Below, piece by piece: positions 26,091 through 39,700 of a stretch of 64,000 nucleotides of DNA. A program made the position numbers and the translations under genes. The notes beneath the pieces were generated by a model, which was not told the DNA's origin, did not search any database, and saw only the letters and a list, made by a program, of their open reading frames with translations. The stretch's first letter is position 1; every line of letters starts with the position of its first letter. The DNA is taken from positions 9,176,001 to 9,240,000 of the forward strand of contig NC_039515.1 in NCBI RefSeq assembly GCF_003672135.1. Reading direction: 5' to 3'. This DNA is from Ooceraea biroi (taxonomy: Eukaryota > Arthropoda > Insecta > Hymenoptera > Formicidae).

Positions 26091-29000
26091 TTCCTCGCAA
26101 GAGGAACACGGCAGATTCGGGTCTCATTTACGGTGAATGTTTACAGCGCTTGGAGTGAAAATCGCAATCGGAAAAGCTCGTGTTTCAAAAGCACGATTTC
26201 CCACTAATTCATTGAACTTGAGTGGCTGCGGCTGCTTTTCTTATCTTACAAAGAGTCGTCGGGCGCGGACGGCGGGTGAAGGAGGAGGCGGTAGAGCTCG
26301 CGTTGGCTCCGAAGGGAGCTTACGCCACCTCCGTCCGGACGTATTGTGAGGAATGTTCGTCGCGCACCCGCGTGGCGGGATCGAGAGGGTGGAAGCGCCA
26401 CGGCGCATTGAGGCCGCATTTGCGTTTCGGTACGCACGAATGCCGTAAGCCAACTTCAATCGGAAGAAAAGCAGCGTGCGAGCGCGAAAGGTGAATGCGG
26501 ACGGATGATGTGAAATGAATCGGGCAAACGGACAGACGTGACAGACATAATTCCCCGGTAAGCAGTACTTAGGGTGGAGCGCCACCCCCGCCGGGGACAC
26601 CTGTCGATTCCCACCGGGAAATATTGGACTGTCTTGCCGCGTGCGCGCACCCTTGCTCGCGTTCGCGGCATTCGAAAAATTCTGCGGCGACGGAAGCTCG
26701 CCTTTACGCGTCGAGGCATCGTCAGACTCGTCCTCAATTCGCGTCCGTTGCTTCTCTCAGGTATTTCCACCCCTCTCGCAAAGAGTGGAAGTTGCGCTCG
26801 TATCGATGGCGACGATACGTTCTCACGTGGTAAACAGAAGATAAATACATTTCTGCACGATTAGTTTGCTGTATTTTTCGTGCGACACACACATGCCATT
26901 CTCTTACATTCTGTACATCTAAAATATAATTTCAAAATAAACATCCGGCAGGATGATAAACGCGGGGATGCAACAGCGCGCGAGATCGGATATCTCTGCC
27001 ATTGACGTGGCTTTAATTAAATGCCCTACCATGGATAATTAGCAATGGGTTTCGTTACTTTTGCCGCGTGCGCGGCGTGCCCGGAGATCCACTTCGTAGA
27101 CAATCGTGGTCGTGAGAACGCCGAGGCAGTCACTCAAATACGAACGGCCGCGCTTACGACTCTCTCGAGCTGCTAATTATATTTGCAATTAACCCCGAAG
27201 CGCGCCCGCGCGGATTCGAGCGGAACGCAGAGAGCGAGGAAGAAGAACGAGAAAGGGGGAAGTCAGGGAGGAGGAAAGATGTATGTGGCGAAACCGGCTG
27301 AAGGAATACGCGAGGGACGCGACGGAAGGGCAGACGAGGAGAAGAAAACGTATGCGAAAGAGCGAAGGAAGACATTGGTCGACTGGCGTATTTCTTTTTA
27401 TCGGAGATTCGTTTATTTCCGTCCGTCAGCAATTTCGAGTGTGACAGTTCCTCCGGTTAAGATTTAACAGGTGTAACTACCAAAGCCGAATAATATCGGA
27501 AAGTCGATGGATTTATGAGGGAATTCGCTGGAGGGCGGACGGAGGGCAGGAAGGGTCACGCGGGGTCACGGCGCGGACCGCAACGACAGGCTAACACGAT
27601 TAACTAAAAAAATATTTCATCGCGCAAAAAGCTCATAAATGAATTTTTCGCTCTTGGCCGGGCCGATCCTCTGTGAAAGCGCACGTGTGCGTATGCATGG
27701 ACGCGCGCACGTGTGTGTATGTGTGTGCCCGTAATTTGCATAATTGACATCGGTTCGGTCCTGGCATAATGAAATATCCGAATGTCTTTTTCGACATGCC
27801 TTTCAGTCAATCACGCCAGTCCGGCAATTTTATTCGACACTAATTAAAGCTGTATTTGAGTTCATTTTTTACGCGCGTTTGAAAGCCAGACGGTATAAAT
27901 CTTTGGACGGTCGGGATCAGTTTACCATTTAAACCGATTTACGACTTCCGTCGAATGTGCGCGTCGTCCTGTCAAGAACGCTCGGAAATAACTCGTCGTC
28001 AAGGATGACACGCCCGTGCGCGTATTAAGTGCGATTTTTTCACGTCGGGATAACCGCGTCCCCAATTAACTCCGGGCCGGATAATTAGAAATCGCCGACT
28101 GCGAGAAGCGCGGCGAACGCGGTCTCTTTCCGCGTTCCCTTTCGCGGCAACCCTTTCGCGAGGCATCATAATGAGAGACCGTACACTATTCGAGAGTCTC
28201 GCAACTCCAACTCGGAATCGTGCAACGGCAAGGGAGACGTATTATTACTTCCTAATTGGGCCATTATTCACGAAACTAAACTCGCGCGAGTGTGGTATCT
28301 GTGGCTCGTCCACGAGAGGGTGACTATCGCGTAGCATACACTGCAAAAACTATTTATCGTCCCTCGCGAGCGGACACCACGCTAAAGGTATCCGTTTTGT
28401 GTGCACTTCTCGTGTACGTTACGTGTGTGATAGGACGTTTACGCGGAGGAGAGAAAAATTCGGCGCGACAGCAACGGAGCCGCGATTACCTCGCGGCAAG
28501 AAAGCCTAATGGATGAATAGGATGGCGGGATCCGCGCGTTGGTGCCTTCAAAGGAGGAGGACGGCTCTCCAAACACAAGGACGACGCGACTGCTGCACGT
28601 TCCGGGAGTTCGGAGTCCTGTTTACACGCGTTCGCAAATATAGCCATAGGTATCGGAGCCAACCGAAGCGAAGAATTGATAAATTAGTTATTCCGTCAGT
28701 CGACCGGCGCTGTTTCCGTGGCCGCGTTTGATCCCGAGCTCTCGAATAATCATGCCCGGCGTTTATATCGAGCGTGAGCGCCTGAGCTTTCCCGATATTC
28801 GCTCGACGGTCAAAAGCGACTGCTTCTCGCAGTCCGGGAATTGCTTTCTGGGAATTGATAGACGATTCTTCTTGTGTCGAGTCCGGAAAAAATTCCGTAC
28901 GATCAAACGACCACCGCGAATTGTCAGGAACACCATCATCAACACGTCGACCATCGTCGATCGCCTTGGTTTCGCCACGTCGCAATTAGGTTGCAATTGC

Positions 29001-30835
29001 GGAATTTGCACGCGAACTCGGGTAAAATAGCGCGAAACGTTATTTAGTCTCAAAGCGAACGGAAATCCAGCTTAATCATTTCAGACGAAACGGAATCTGC
29101 GTACGAGCATGCAACGGCGGCGACAACGTTGGCGGTCGATAACACGTCGCTGCACCTCGAGCCGTGACGGGGCTGCGACATCGGGATTGTGATTAGGGGC
29201 TGGTCGGCAAACAATGCCTAATTACATAATTATTGTGCCGCGGGCCATAATTAAGACACATTACTCCGCTCGCTTGGTAATTCATTACGCTTAATGCCTT
29301 CCCTGCCTCCGTCGTTTCATCGCGGATGACAGTCGCGGCGGTTCTGCTAAATACCGTTACCGTGAAATATCGCCGGCCACTGCCAGTTTACGGCGATCGA
29401 GGTCGAGGCAGCATCGTGGTCGCCATCGTCCCAATTCGCCTCGAGCGAGACCATTCATCGCTAAAGTGGAACTTTTATTCTTCCGGAAACTTTTCGCGGC
29501 GTGCTCTCGCGCGATACTTGAAAAACGGATGTCCAAAGATCGTGCTCGTTTGCAGAATATATTATTTCCTCGAGCTCTTAATATCTAAACGAAACGGAAG
29601 GTGTAAAATGATTCGGGTGATAAATCACGGTGATATCTAGACGCGCGCGAGTACCGTCCGGTTACATCGCCGATATAATTGTATGGAAATAAAAAGCAGT
29701 TCTTATCGCGAGGCGTATCTTCGTCCGCGGAAGAGGGTGGAGGAAGCCTCCTTTGTGGGTGGATGAAGAATGGGAGGGTGGAGAAAAGGGGGCGCGAGGG
29801 ATTTATGCCTCGGCTAACATTACTCTTAACCGTAGCTTATTATGGAAATTTCCTTAAATTGTGGGTTGGAGAACGCCGAGAACAATGCAAACAGAAAACG
29901 GATAATTATTGGACTGCGAATCGCGGCGAGGCACGACGCGTCATCACGAATGCCCGAGAAAAGTCAACAGCCGACAGTGATAATCGGGTTGCAAATATAT
30001 TCGGCGAGAAATAACGAATAAGCTGAACGTTTGATGTCGCAACAATTGATAAATCAATCCGCGCGACCGCTGTGCTCCGCGAATTTATTCAGAGGGATGC
30101 AGATGTATGTCCGATGATCTGGAAGCTTGTTAAGTTAAAATTAAATAAATTATCTCTCTGCAGTTGATATTATTCTCAGGTTTTCTTCTATCTTTTACGA
30201 TGAGAGAATACATTTGCTTGGCAGACTGCCGCTGCTTTGCAGAATTATTTCGTGTTTCAACAGCATAACAAGTCGGAATGATCAATGTGATAGAAATAAC
30301 GTTATCCTGACTTGCGCGTCCAGGCACTCCTCCGAAAACGTGCGGATCTATCGATAGCGTTTACGATACGAGATTTCTCTGGCGTTTCCATCGACACATT
30401 CGGCAATTGTTTAATTCTCTTGACTGAACCGGATGTATCTTACACCGTTACCAGCTGGTTTGTTTAATCAGCAGGTGCGAACGAAGGTTCCGAAAGGGAG
30501 CAAACAGTAGCCGCTATTAATTGAAGGAGCATCTGCAAGGCGATACGCGATTAGAGTTACAAGCGCCGCGGCAAATATTGTCTTTTCTAATCTGATAGTG
30601 CCGGCGCACTATCTTGGAATTAGCGTGGACGAGGAATCGAATTCTTAGGGAGTTAATTGGATCCTCCTCGGGGATTTGGCGCGAGGATTCCGCGCGCCCG
30701 AAGACAAACGGGGACGGCCGTAACCCTCCCTTTTGTTTAACTAAGCTGCACAATGGATACACTCTCCACGGTGCGCTACGGTTTCGCTATAACTAATAGT
30801 ATCTTAACAACGCGAGAGAAGCACTGCAAGGCAAG

Positions 30836-30857
30836 CCGAGTCCGAGTCCGAGTCCGC
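30836..30857. repeat. CCGAGT hexamer repeat
   Basis: Three adjacent copies of CCGAGT followed by a degenerate copy. No gene overlaps. Confidence 0.7.
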
Positions 30858-33800
30858 CGATATCTGGCTCAGCCTTTAATGTTGGATAATTTAATAACAA
30901 TATTTATTTGATATCCTAGAGCAACGTAAATGGGAAACCAAAGCTGAACGCTCATGCCTTGCTGGGGATTCGTGTAGGGTATCTATCTATCGAGCAGGGT
31001 AAGAGAACGATTCGCTCTGGTGCCGAGAGAGAAAAAAAGTCTAACATTCTCTCTTGTACCCCTTGGCGCATGAGATAATGTCGTAAATAGACCCGAAAGC
31101 ATCGGCGAGACAAATGAGCGGGATTCGAATAAAAAGGAGAAACACAGAGGCAAGTGACGTGGGAGCGGCGAAAACACCCCCGCGCGTCGATCGATTCAAT
31201 TAAATTATTCGTATCCATCGTGCTCTGAACCACCTCCCCCCGCGGCCGCCCGCCCGCTCGGGCGCCCGCTCGCGCGCTCACGTCCCCACCAATCCCGTCG
31301 TTGGTCAGGGTAACAAACCGAGGCAATTAACAATCAATCACAGGTGTCTCTCGCGTCATTGAAATGACGTCAAACATTGTATTTGTGTAATTGTCCATTT
31401 ATTCCAGTCTCTCGGCTGTCACCTGACAAATTGCGAGCCTCCAGTACACCCCTCCCGCACGGCCCGCCCCTTCTCGAACCCCTTTCGCCCCATCACGAGC
31501 ACGCGGACCGTCGCGATGCCGCGCGCTCGACGCATTTTCCTGTCAATCGCGAACGAATTGTCGCCGGTTATATTAATTAGCGGCGGCCCTCCGGGAATCG
31601 TTACCTACTGGATAATTGCGATCGCCAGGTTCGATCGACGTAACGTCCTTCCAGGGGTGCGCGTCCATGGGCGCGCGACCGACCGACCGAGCTCGTGCGC
31701 CGATTCATTTCTGCGATAACGAGAAGAGAGAATTAACTGTCAATCGATGCGGGGCATTATTTTCTAGACATCAAAAGTGGATTACGCGAGTAAAAGTTTC
31801 GAGTCCCGTCAAATTTACGTCGTCTTTACGTGGATTATTATGAGATAACGCGCGTGTTTAACGAACGCTCGCGAAGGAGCGACTCGCGCTCTCGAGCACG
31901 AGGAACGTCGCCGGACGCTGCTGTAGCAAACGCAACGAGAAATCGGAACCGGCCGGTATAACGCGGGTCAGAATGCGCGTTGGTGTTTGATTGAGACGTC
32001 ACTCAAACGTGTATGTTGACTGATATCCCCATTAACACGCCGACGCACTATCTATGTTTGCCGGCGCGCTCATGCCCCGTGTGCGAGCAAACCTGGAGCG
32101 ATTCCCAAATATTTTATTGCTTCCTTTATTATTTCATAGCATCCTCGTCCATCTCGCGATAATGGTAACAGGTTTCGTTGCCCGCTCCGCTCGGAGCGGT
32201 TTCAAAAGTTCCAATCGACGGAAAGATCCCAATTGATCGCATGATTGTAAACGAGCGTAAAGTCAGCATAAACGTGCCTTTGCTGGAGCACGTCGCGCGT
32301 AATCGGCAAAGACTCGCGCGAGGACGGCGACGCGACGGAGGTACGATTTTATTTGGCGGAAAGGTCACGACGGCGAGAACGACGACGACGGCGAGGACGA
32401 CCACATCTAAGCGGAATACCGACATCGGCAGGTATCTCGTAATCGGCAACATAACCGGGGAAAAGTTCGGCGACAGTTCCTGACGAGTGTATCCGTCGTC
32501 GTGCTCGATCCATTAGTGTAATTGCAATTTATTTAGTAATTACTTTAATTAGTGAGCACCCACCCGTGCCTGAAGAGGTTCGCCGTAGTTGCATCAACGA
32601 GAGAGAGAGAAACGAGAAAGGAGGGGACACCAGAGAGGGGGTGGGTTGGTACCATGGAACGCGGGACGAGGAGAGAAGACGGCGGTGGGTAGGGTACTAA
32701 CGGAATTAATTAATGAATTAGCCTTAAGGGATAAGGCGTAAAAACAAGCGGAGAATCGGGTTGAGGCGGCGCGGACGAGCGCCCGATTAAAATAAGTGGA
32801 CTAAGTAAGCGAGTAACTAGCTAAGTGACGACTAACTGCCGTCGCGCCGGGAAAGAAGAGAGCATGGCGGATTCTCCTACCGTGAGAATTAATGGCGCTC
32901 TCCGAAATCCCTTTCTTATCCGAGTCGCTTTTAATACAACCGGCCGGCTTGATGCAAATTAAACTGCCTTCGGATGTCCTTTATCGCGCCGCGCCGGCGC
33001 GCTTAAACGACACGCGCGCGAATATCCCAGTTTAGCCGGATCGCCGATCGACTTGCGCGGGTATCCTTTTGTTTTTTCAGCGATCATTAGTTGCACAAAT
33101 AGATATACACGATGAGATCGAAATGAGACATCCCGTATAAGATAACGTTCGGAATAATTTCCGATAACAGTGCGTGTTGATAATCGTACGACATAAACGG
33201 AGATAATGATGGTGACTATGAGCGTTTCCGCGAAGAAATCCAAAGAATAGTCCGATCCGATAATTATCGACTTACTGGATTATTCAGCTGTTAAGATTGC
33301 TTTATAGTATAGAATTATGGTGTACTTCATGGAGTAGGATTATTAAATTACATGTACGTCGATTCTACAATATCATTTTCACGAAGCAGCCAACAGCTTT
33401 GCGGCTACCTGCAAGACCACTGCGTTCTCTCGCCGCAACGGAAAGCTACGATGTTTTTCTTTTTTTTTCTATAAACCTGGTTCTAGCTACAAATCAGTTT
33501 CACGTGACTCGCTCGGTCGGTGCGGCGACACACTCGCGCGGGAATAATGCCGCTAATGGAGAAAAATCGCCCAGGTGTGATAACGTGGTGCCTACGTGGC
33601 CGCTAATGTGCTACACGATGTGCTACAACTACTACCCGTGCAATTAAGCGAAACATGTCGCCGGAACAACGGGAAAAACAACGCACGGATGTTGTCATTA
33701 GAGGATTCTTCTCGCGGCTAGTCGTAACCGGACGTAGTATAAAAAATTTTTTAAAAACGAGAAGAGAGAGAGACATACGCGGGATACGATAAACCGCGAG

Positions 33801-35800
33801 ACGCGAATTATGTAATAAACGGAACGGAAATTGCCGCATCGTCGGCAACGGGACACACTCGAATTATAACAAACATCCGATCCTTTTTGGCTGCCCCGGC
33901 GATTGATTCGATTAGGGGTAGCGAGTGCACACAAAGTGATCCGTCGCAATCAGGTTGACCTGATTTTCCGCGAGATTAATCCGCGATTCACTTTCGGGAG
34001 CGTTCGTAGTCTCTTAGGAGATCCTTTATTTTTCCGCCCGCCTCGCCTGTCGTCCGATCAACGCACGCGGCGATCTATATAACGAGAGACAAGGACGAGA
34101 CGGAGGATGGATGCGCGGTCCAAGGATCCTTCGGATCGGAGGGAATCGGGAGACTGAAATTTTCATTCGAGCTGCCAGCAACGGCGGAATGTCGCCGCTG
34201 ACCGCTCCCTGGGAATTCATTCCTGCTGCCGTCGCCTAATAACTCGAATAGAAGAGGGACGCTGCTGCAGATACGACTGTAACAAGGAATAATTGAATCA
34301 GAAGGACAAATGGCTTCCTCCGCTGTCGCGTATCTTGCGCCGCGTGTGTGCGTGTGTTTCCAGTTTCGCAGTTCAAAAATATTTTACGGTCCTACGGGCC
34401 GCGGATAATGCAATGCGCGTCTTCTTCGCTCGCGATTACTTTCGATCGACCATCGCAATCGCGCACCGCGTCCCCGTAAAAAAATAAATAAAAGAAACGA
34501 GAAGGAAAGAGGCACGACACTTAATTAATACTTGGGACACACGTAAATTTTATTCCGCCGAGGGCCGAAGCGCAAAAACGAAACGTGGGAGTTGCAGTTA
34601 ATTAATTATTCCCTTATTACGCTACACCAGGGGGCGAGGGCGCGCGCGAGGGTACGCGCAGGATGGCAGAAGGGCAAGGGGAACGAGACTGCAGTCGTCT
34701 CATTTCTGACTACCTAGCGAAAATTTCACTAAAGTGCTGCTCATGTGGAAATGACATAATTCGCGTGCGGCAAGGGCAATTGGCAGTAATTAAAGTGGGA
34801 CGGAGAGAGAGGGGTGGCCGGAGGGCAGCGGGGCATGAATGAAATTAAGGCGGGTAGCGAAGATGACCGTTTACATGGGTCCACGTCTGCTCGACTCGTT
34901 TTCTCTCCCTCTTTCCTTGTGCCGCGCTCTCTCGCTCTCTCCGTGCTGCGACAATAAAACGAATTTGCATACGGGACAACTCGCTCCCGGACGAATGTCC
35001 CGTGTCTGCCTCTCGAGCGGAACATTTTCCTCGGACGGACGAGCGGAGTCATCGGCGCGCTCGAAAAGGCCGAATTGCCGTATATTAAGAATTTATTAGC
35101 CGACGTACCCCGAATCACAAGTATCGCGACAACAGCCACGACGAGTCACGACCACGTGGAACAAATTTCCCAGACAAACGGCGGACGAGGGTTATCAACC
35201 CTCGTGGATATTCGTTCTACGTGGATGCGCGTCGCCGGCGCTCGCCGGCAAAAAGAGTCATTTCTTTCTTGTCGAGTGGTGATGGCACGCTATATCGCGT
35301 AGATCAGACGTATCGAATAAAGTGTCTTTGAGATTTAACGTGTTCGAGATGGCACTTTTCGCGGTGTTCGGGCGTCGGTGCAACGGCGGACGCACGTTTA
35401 AAATCAAGTGAAACGGACAAAGTCGAGGCGCAAAAACATGAGCGCGGCAAACGAATGCCGGAGCGGAACGCGCCGCAGCATTTTTGCGGCGAGCGGGCGA
35501 CTCGTTGGTGTGCTGCCTCTCGTGTGCTCGCTCGCTCGCTCGCGCGCGCTACAACGTATTTGCGAGATCCGCCGCGCTGATGGACATATAATGCGACGTG
35601 TGATTGTAGGCCCGCCAATCGCGGCCGATTGTGCCCCTGAAGGCCCGCTAACTATCTCAAACTAGCCCCATTCAAGCCTCGCGACCTCTCTCTATCCGCC
35701 TCTATCCATCTATATCCGCCTATATCCGTCTCTGCACTCGCCACCTCAGCCACTCTACCCCTTTCGCTCCCCTAACCCCCGATCCCTTCCGACCTTCCCT

Positions 35801-35842
35801 CCGCCGCCGTTGCCGCCGTCGCCGCCGCCGACGCAGCCGCCC
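35801..35842. repeat. CCG-rich trinucleotide tract
   Basis: An imperfect CCG/TCG/TTG trinucleotide tract. The surrounding Pro/Ala-rich reading frame (35810-36196 plus) is a translation of the tract and is not supported as a gene. Confidence 0.7.
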
Positions 35843-36411
35843 GCTTCCGCGCTGCAAAGCGAGCGCGAGCGCGCGGTTCTACGCGCGTTGCGTCTCCGCT
35901 CGGTTCCTCCGCGTTATATGTATATATCCATATACATATATAATATAAGCCACGTAGGACGTACGTGGAAATTCCGAATCTATCAGCCGCCCAGACGAAT
36001 GCAAATGGCGCATGAAGCGCGCTTAATAAAGCCCGTACGCAACTTGCGAATCGCAATTTTCTTTAGGACGTGCCGCCCTTCACGATCGCGCGCGTGGACC
36101 CCCGACGCGGCGCGGCGCGAAAAATTCCCGGCTCTCGGGATTTCGTGCGAATCGACGCGATATTCATTCGGTATATTAAATAAATGCGTCATTTAGCGGC
36201 AGCGTTTCAGCGGATTCGTGTCTTGAATATAGCGGCGAGTGTGCGCGACTTGGTCGCGTGACCATGTTCCTTCGAGCATTTCGGGGATAGGTATCTACGT
36301 AGATCCCTTTCACGAACGTATAAGAATTATCGCGCGTTTCACGCGGATTGTACTTTGATGAAACTTATTGTCAAATCAAAGCACGCGCAGATTGAGATTA
36401 ACGATGAGCAA

Positions 36412-36417
36412 TTTATT
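36412..36417 (-). other. candidate polyadenylation signal of the SLC5-type transporter
   Basis: TTTATT on the plus strand is AATAAA on the minus strand, about 350 nt past the transporter stop codon. The intervening sequence is AT-rich, as expected of a 3' untranslated region. Inference from motif and position only. Confidence 0.45.
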
Positions 36418-36764
36418 ACTTTTACTTATCCTATATTAAAACTACACGTACACAAGTCACATTGTTACATTCTCAGTTGCGATACGTATACATTCATATA
36501 AAAAAATATCACTTTATGTTTTCTTTTCTACATACTTACATTAACGCAAGCAACTCTGATGCATATCAGTTTTCATTCGATTATAATAAAAACTTGTAAT
36601 TCGAAGACTTTCACCTTTCACCTTTCACATTCATTTCCTATTCTATTTGCATAAATGCATACTTTGAAAAAAGCACAAAAAGAAATAGGAATATTATGCG
36701 CAGCTATAAAGAGAGTTTAGGAATCTCTTGGATATATCACTTCAACGTGAGAAGAACATTGTCG

Positions 36765-39700
36765 TCACAACGATGCATTTATGAACGTCTGTTCTTTTTT
36801 CTGGAACAATATCAATCTTTCAGTGCTTGTCAAGTAATAACCAAGTATTATATCGGACAATACCTCAGTGCCAGGACGCGAATTCTGCCGAATGACCGCC
36901 GTTAATAAATTCGCTGATACTTGCGGATCGCTCGACAGTCCATCTACTCCATTGTGACACTTTTGTCTTTCTTGTGGTAACCACCTGTGAATAAAAGATG
37001 ATATTTCCTTCTATGATAAAAACTGAAGAAGGCTACGATGATAAAAAGTTTACGAACAGCAGCTCAAATTACCTGTGAATCATCGGAGACAGCAGATCCC
37101 TGTGGATCGATGAAGGATCCCTCGCACCTGTCATCCAGGTGACCAATCCGCCCACCACAAGCACCACTATCGTGCCGAGAGGGGCGACCCAGTGGTAAGA
37201 TAGTCGGTACAAGGGAAACACATCGTCCTCGCTGAACACCATACATGAATAGAAAGCAATTCGATGTAAAAATTAAGAACGTTATTTGAAGCAAGATGTA
37301 TAACGAAATTGCTTTCTTTTACTGGAATGGATTTAGAATAGAGTGTAGATTCGACGTAAAATTTAATATAAAGTCACTCACTTGTGTGGTTCGAATTGCT
37401 TTAGAAAGTCGTAGTTGGTACTATTTCCTGCGCACAACGGAACTGGAAGTTTCTTTGGCACTATTAGACCGGAACCGATAGCCACGTTCGAACCGAAACT
37501 AGCCCATCCGGATATCATGAATCCCGCGATGGCACCGAAGAAAGCTCCCTGGAATCAAAAAGAATTGGTTAGAAAATAATTTAATCATCCGAGAATCAAC
37601 AAGATGCATTTATTTTCCTGCCTTGGAATTGGTCCATGGAAACAAGATACCCAGTGTGAAAACGCCGAAGGAAGTCCCGGCTGCGATGGCGGCTAAACTG
37701 CCCGTCACCTATCACAATAAAAAATTACAATAAAAAATTGCAGCGGAATTTTGAAAAGTTTTGAAATGGACTATGATAAAATAGGGCAATGTAAAATCTC
37801 AACACTCACGGCTAAAACTCCCCCCAGTTTCTCGATCAGGAAGAGTAAGCTCAGCGCCAGCAGGCCGAGCAGGATGACGAGGGTTTTCACGAAAATGGTG
37901 GAGCAACGATCGCTGGGCTTCATTTTAAAGCAACCCTTCACAAAGTCCTCTAGAATCACAACGGACGTCGAGTTGAAGCCCACCGATAACGAACTGCAGC
38001 AGAAAAAGGGCGATTCTAATATTTTCCTCCCGACGAATCAGCAAGTTAAAAGCTATTGATTGTTCATTCTTCCGTTTTTACGAGGCAATAGTTTAACGCA
38101 GTAGTTAACTCTTGCTAATCGGCACTTGTGTCGATGACGATCCATCCCGCTGCGACAACGGTTCGGTAAACGATATAATTATATCTTGTATAACGCTATA
38201 ACTACTATATCGACATTATCTTGATCGATTTTGCCAATACCTGAGAGCTGCGCCAAAAATTCCGGAAATGAAGAGACCGGGTATCCCGTGCAAATGCTGA
38301 GCGATCTCCATGACATAAGCCGGCAGCAGTTGATCGTCGGCCGTAATTAAGCCGGATACTCTTGGATCGCATTTCGGTGGCGACCACCAAGCGAGGAGGA
38401 CCAATCCACACCAGCAGCACATTGAAATAAACACCATTATGCTGACGGTAAATATCGCGATGGATCTGCAATCGCAACAGGCGAAGATTTGCAACTTGGC
38501 TGCATCGAAATAGACGTAAAGACACAAGTAACACATGAATAGAGGATGTTCTGCATATTTTCTGTCTCTTTTCTCATACTCATACTCATACATTTTATAC
38601 ATCCCGTGCAACAATTAATACGAATAATTGCAGATATCATAGTAATAACATTACCGCGATATAATACTCACAACTGGGATACTTTTGTGCTCTTCAACGA
38701 CTTGTACCGTTGCACCATGGTTTGATTGACGGCAATGTACGCGGTGCTGTACAGCCAGGAGCCAATCAGCACCGTCCAAACGGTATGCCTCGTGTAGGGC
38801 GACGGATCGAAGCTGCAACAAGAGGAATACGGGAGAGATTCTCGGAGCACTGAGGCAATCTGATCGCGCATCACGACTTCTTCAGAGTGTTTCTTACTTG
38901 AAAAAGGTGATGCGGTTGGCATCGATGGCCTTATTCCACACTTGGGACATTCCTCCCAACTGATAGGTCCCCAGTGCGATAACCGAGACGACCGCCGCTA
39001 CCATCACGCCGACTTGCAACGCGTCCGTCCATACCACCGCCCGAATACCACCCTAATAGAACACCAAATGCGTTCGTAACACAGAACGAAAGATTTTACT
39101 CCTCGCACGAAGAAAACTTGAATTGCAACTTGAATTGAAATTCGCAGTGAATTTTAGCGTATCATCCATGATATATTCGCTTCATCAGCATGTCTTATCG
39201 ACTCGACGAGTTTTTCTTTCGTGCGAAAACGAATACCGCTGAATCAGGTGAAAACCCGACCGATTATCGCGATTATGGAATTTCTCGCTTCGAAAGCGAA
39301 CATTTCCGCGGCGGTTATCCGTTTCTGGCGAGCGTAATAGTGTCGAACGCTTTTCGAGTGGCTAGGTAACAGGCTCGCGCACGCGCGCGCCGCATAATAA
39401 ACAAATTTGTAAAGAGCCACTCAACCACGATAAATTCTCATTAATACGAGATCCAACAAATTGCTCGGATAATTACAGGCGCGCGATCCCGCGATTAATC
39501 ACTTCAGCGCCGGCTTTGTGATCCGCTGCTACGATAACAACCGCTCGACGTTCTCCGCGCCATTGTTTCCCCGCGCCATTGTCGAGCTTTCAGTTTCCGT
39601 CCATAAACATTTCCAGTACTAAGGCTCTCGCGTGAGATTCTTCGCGGCATTGTCCACCGAAAATTGTTTCCTACGGCAGACCATGTCCGAGGAACTCCAG

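Larger units (their letters stand above)
24001..36411. other. gene-poor non-coding DNA
   Basis: No supportable gene up to the 3' end of the transporter. The stretch includes an (ATTTC)n patch at 24967-24986, GATA repeats at 26067-26090, an alternating purine-pyrimidine GT/CG-rich stretch at about 27675-27730, a CCGAGT hexamer repeat at 30836-30857 and a CCG-rich patch at 35801-35842. AT-rich blocks with TTAATTAA-type words recur. It may be intergenic or regulatory. Confidence 0.45.

Noticed and set aside
28548..28985. 145-codon minus frame
   Set aside because: No hydrophobic, catalytic or repeat pattern, no known family, and a plus-strand frame covers much of the same DNA.
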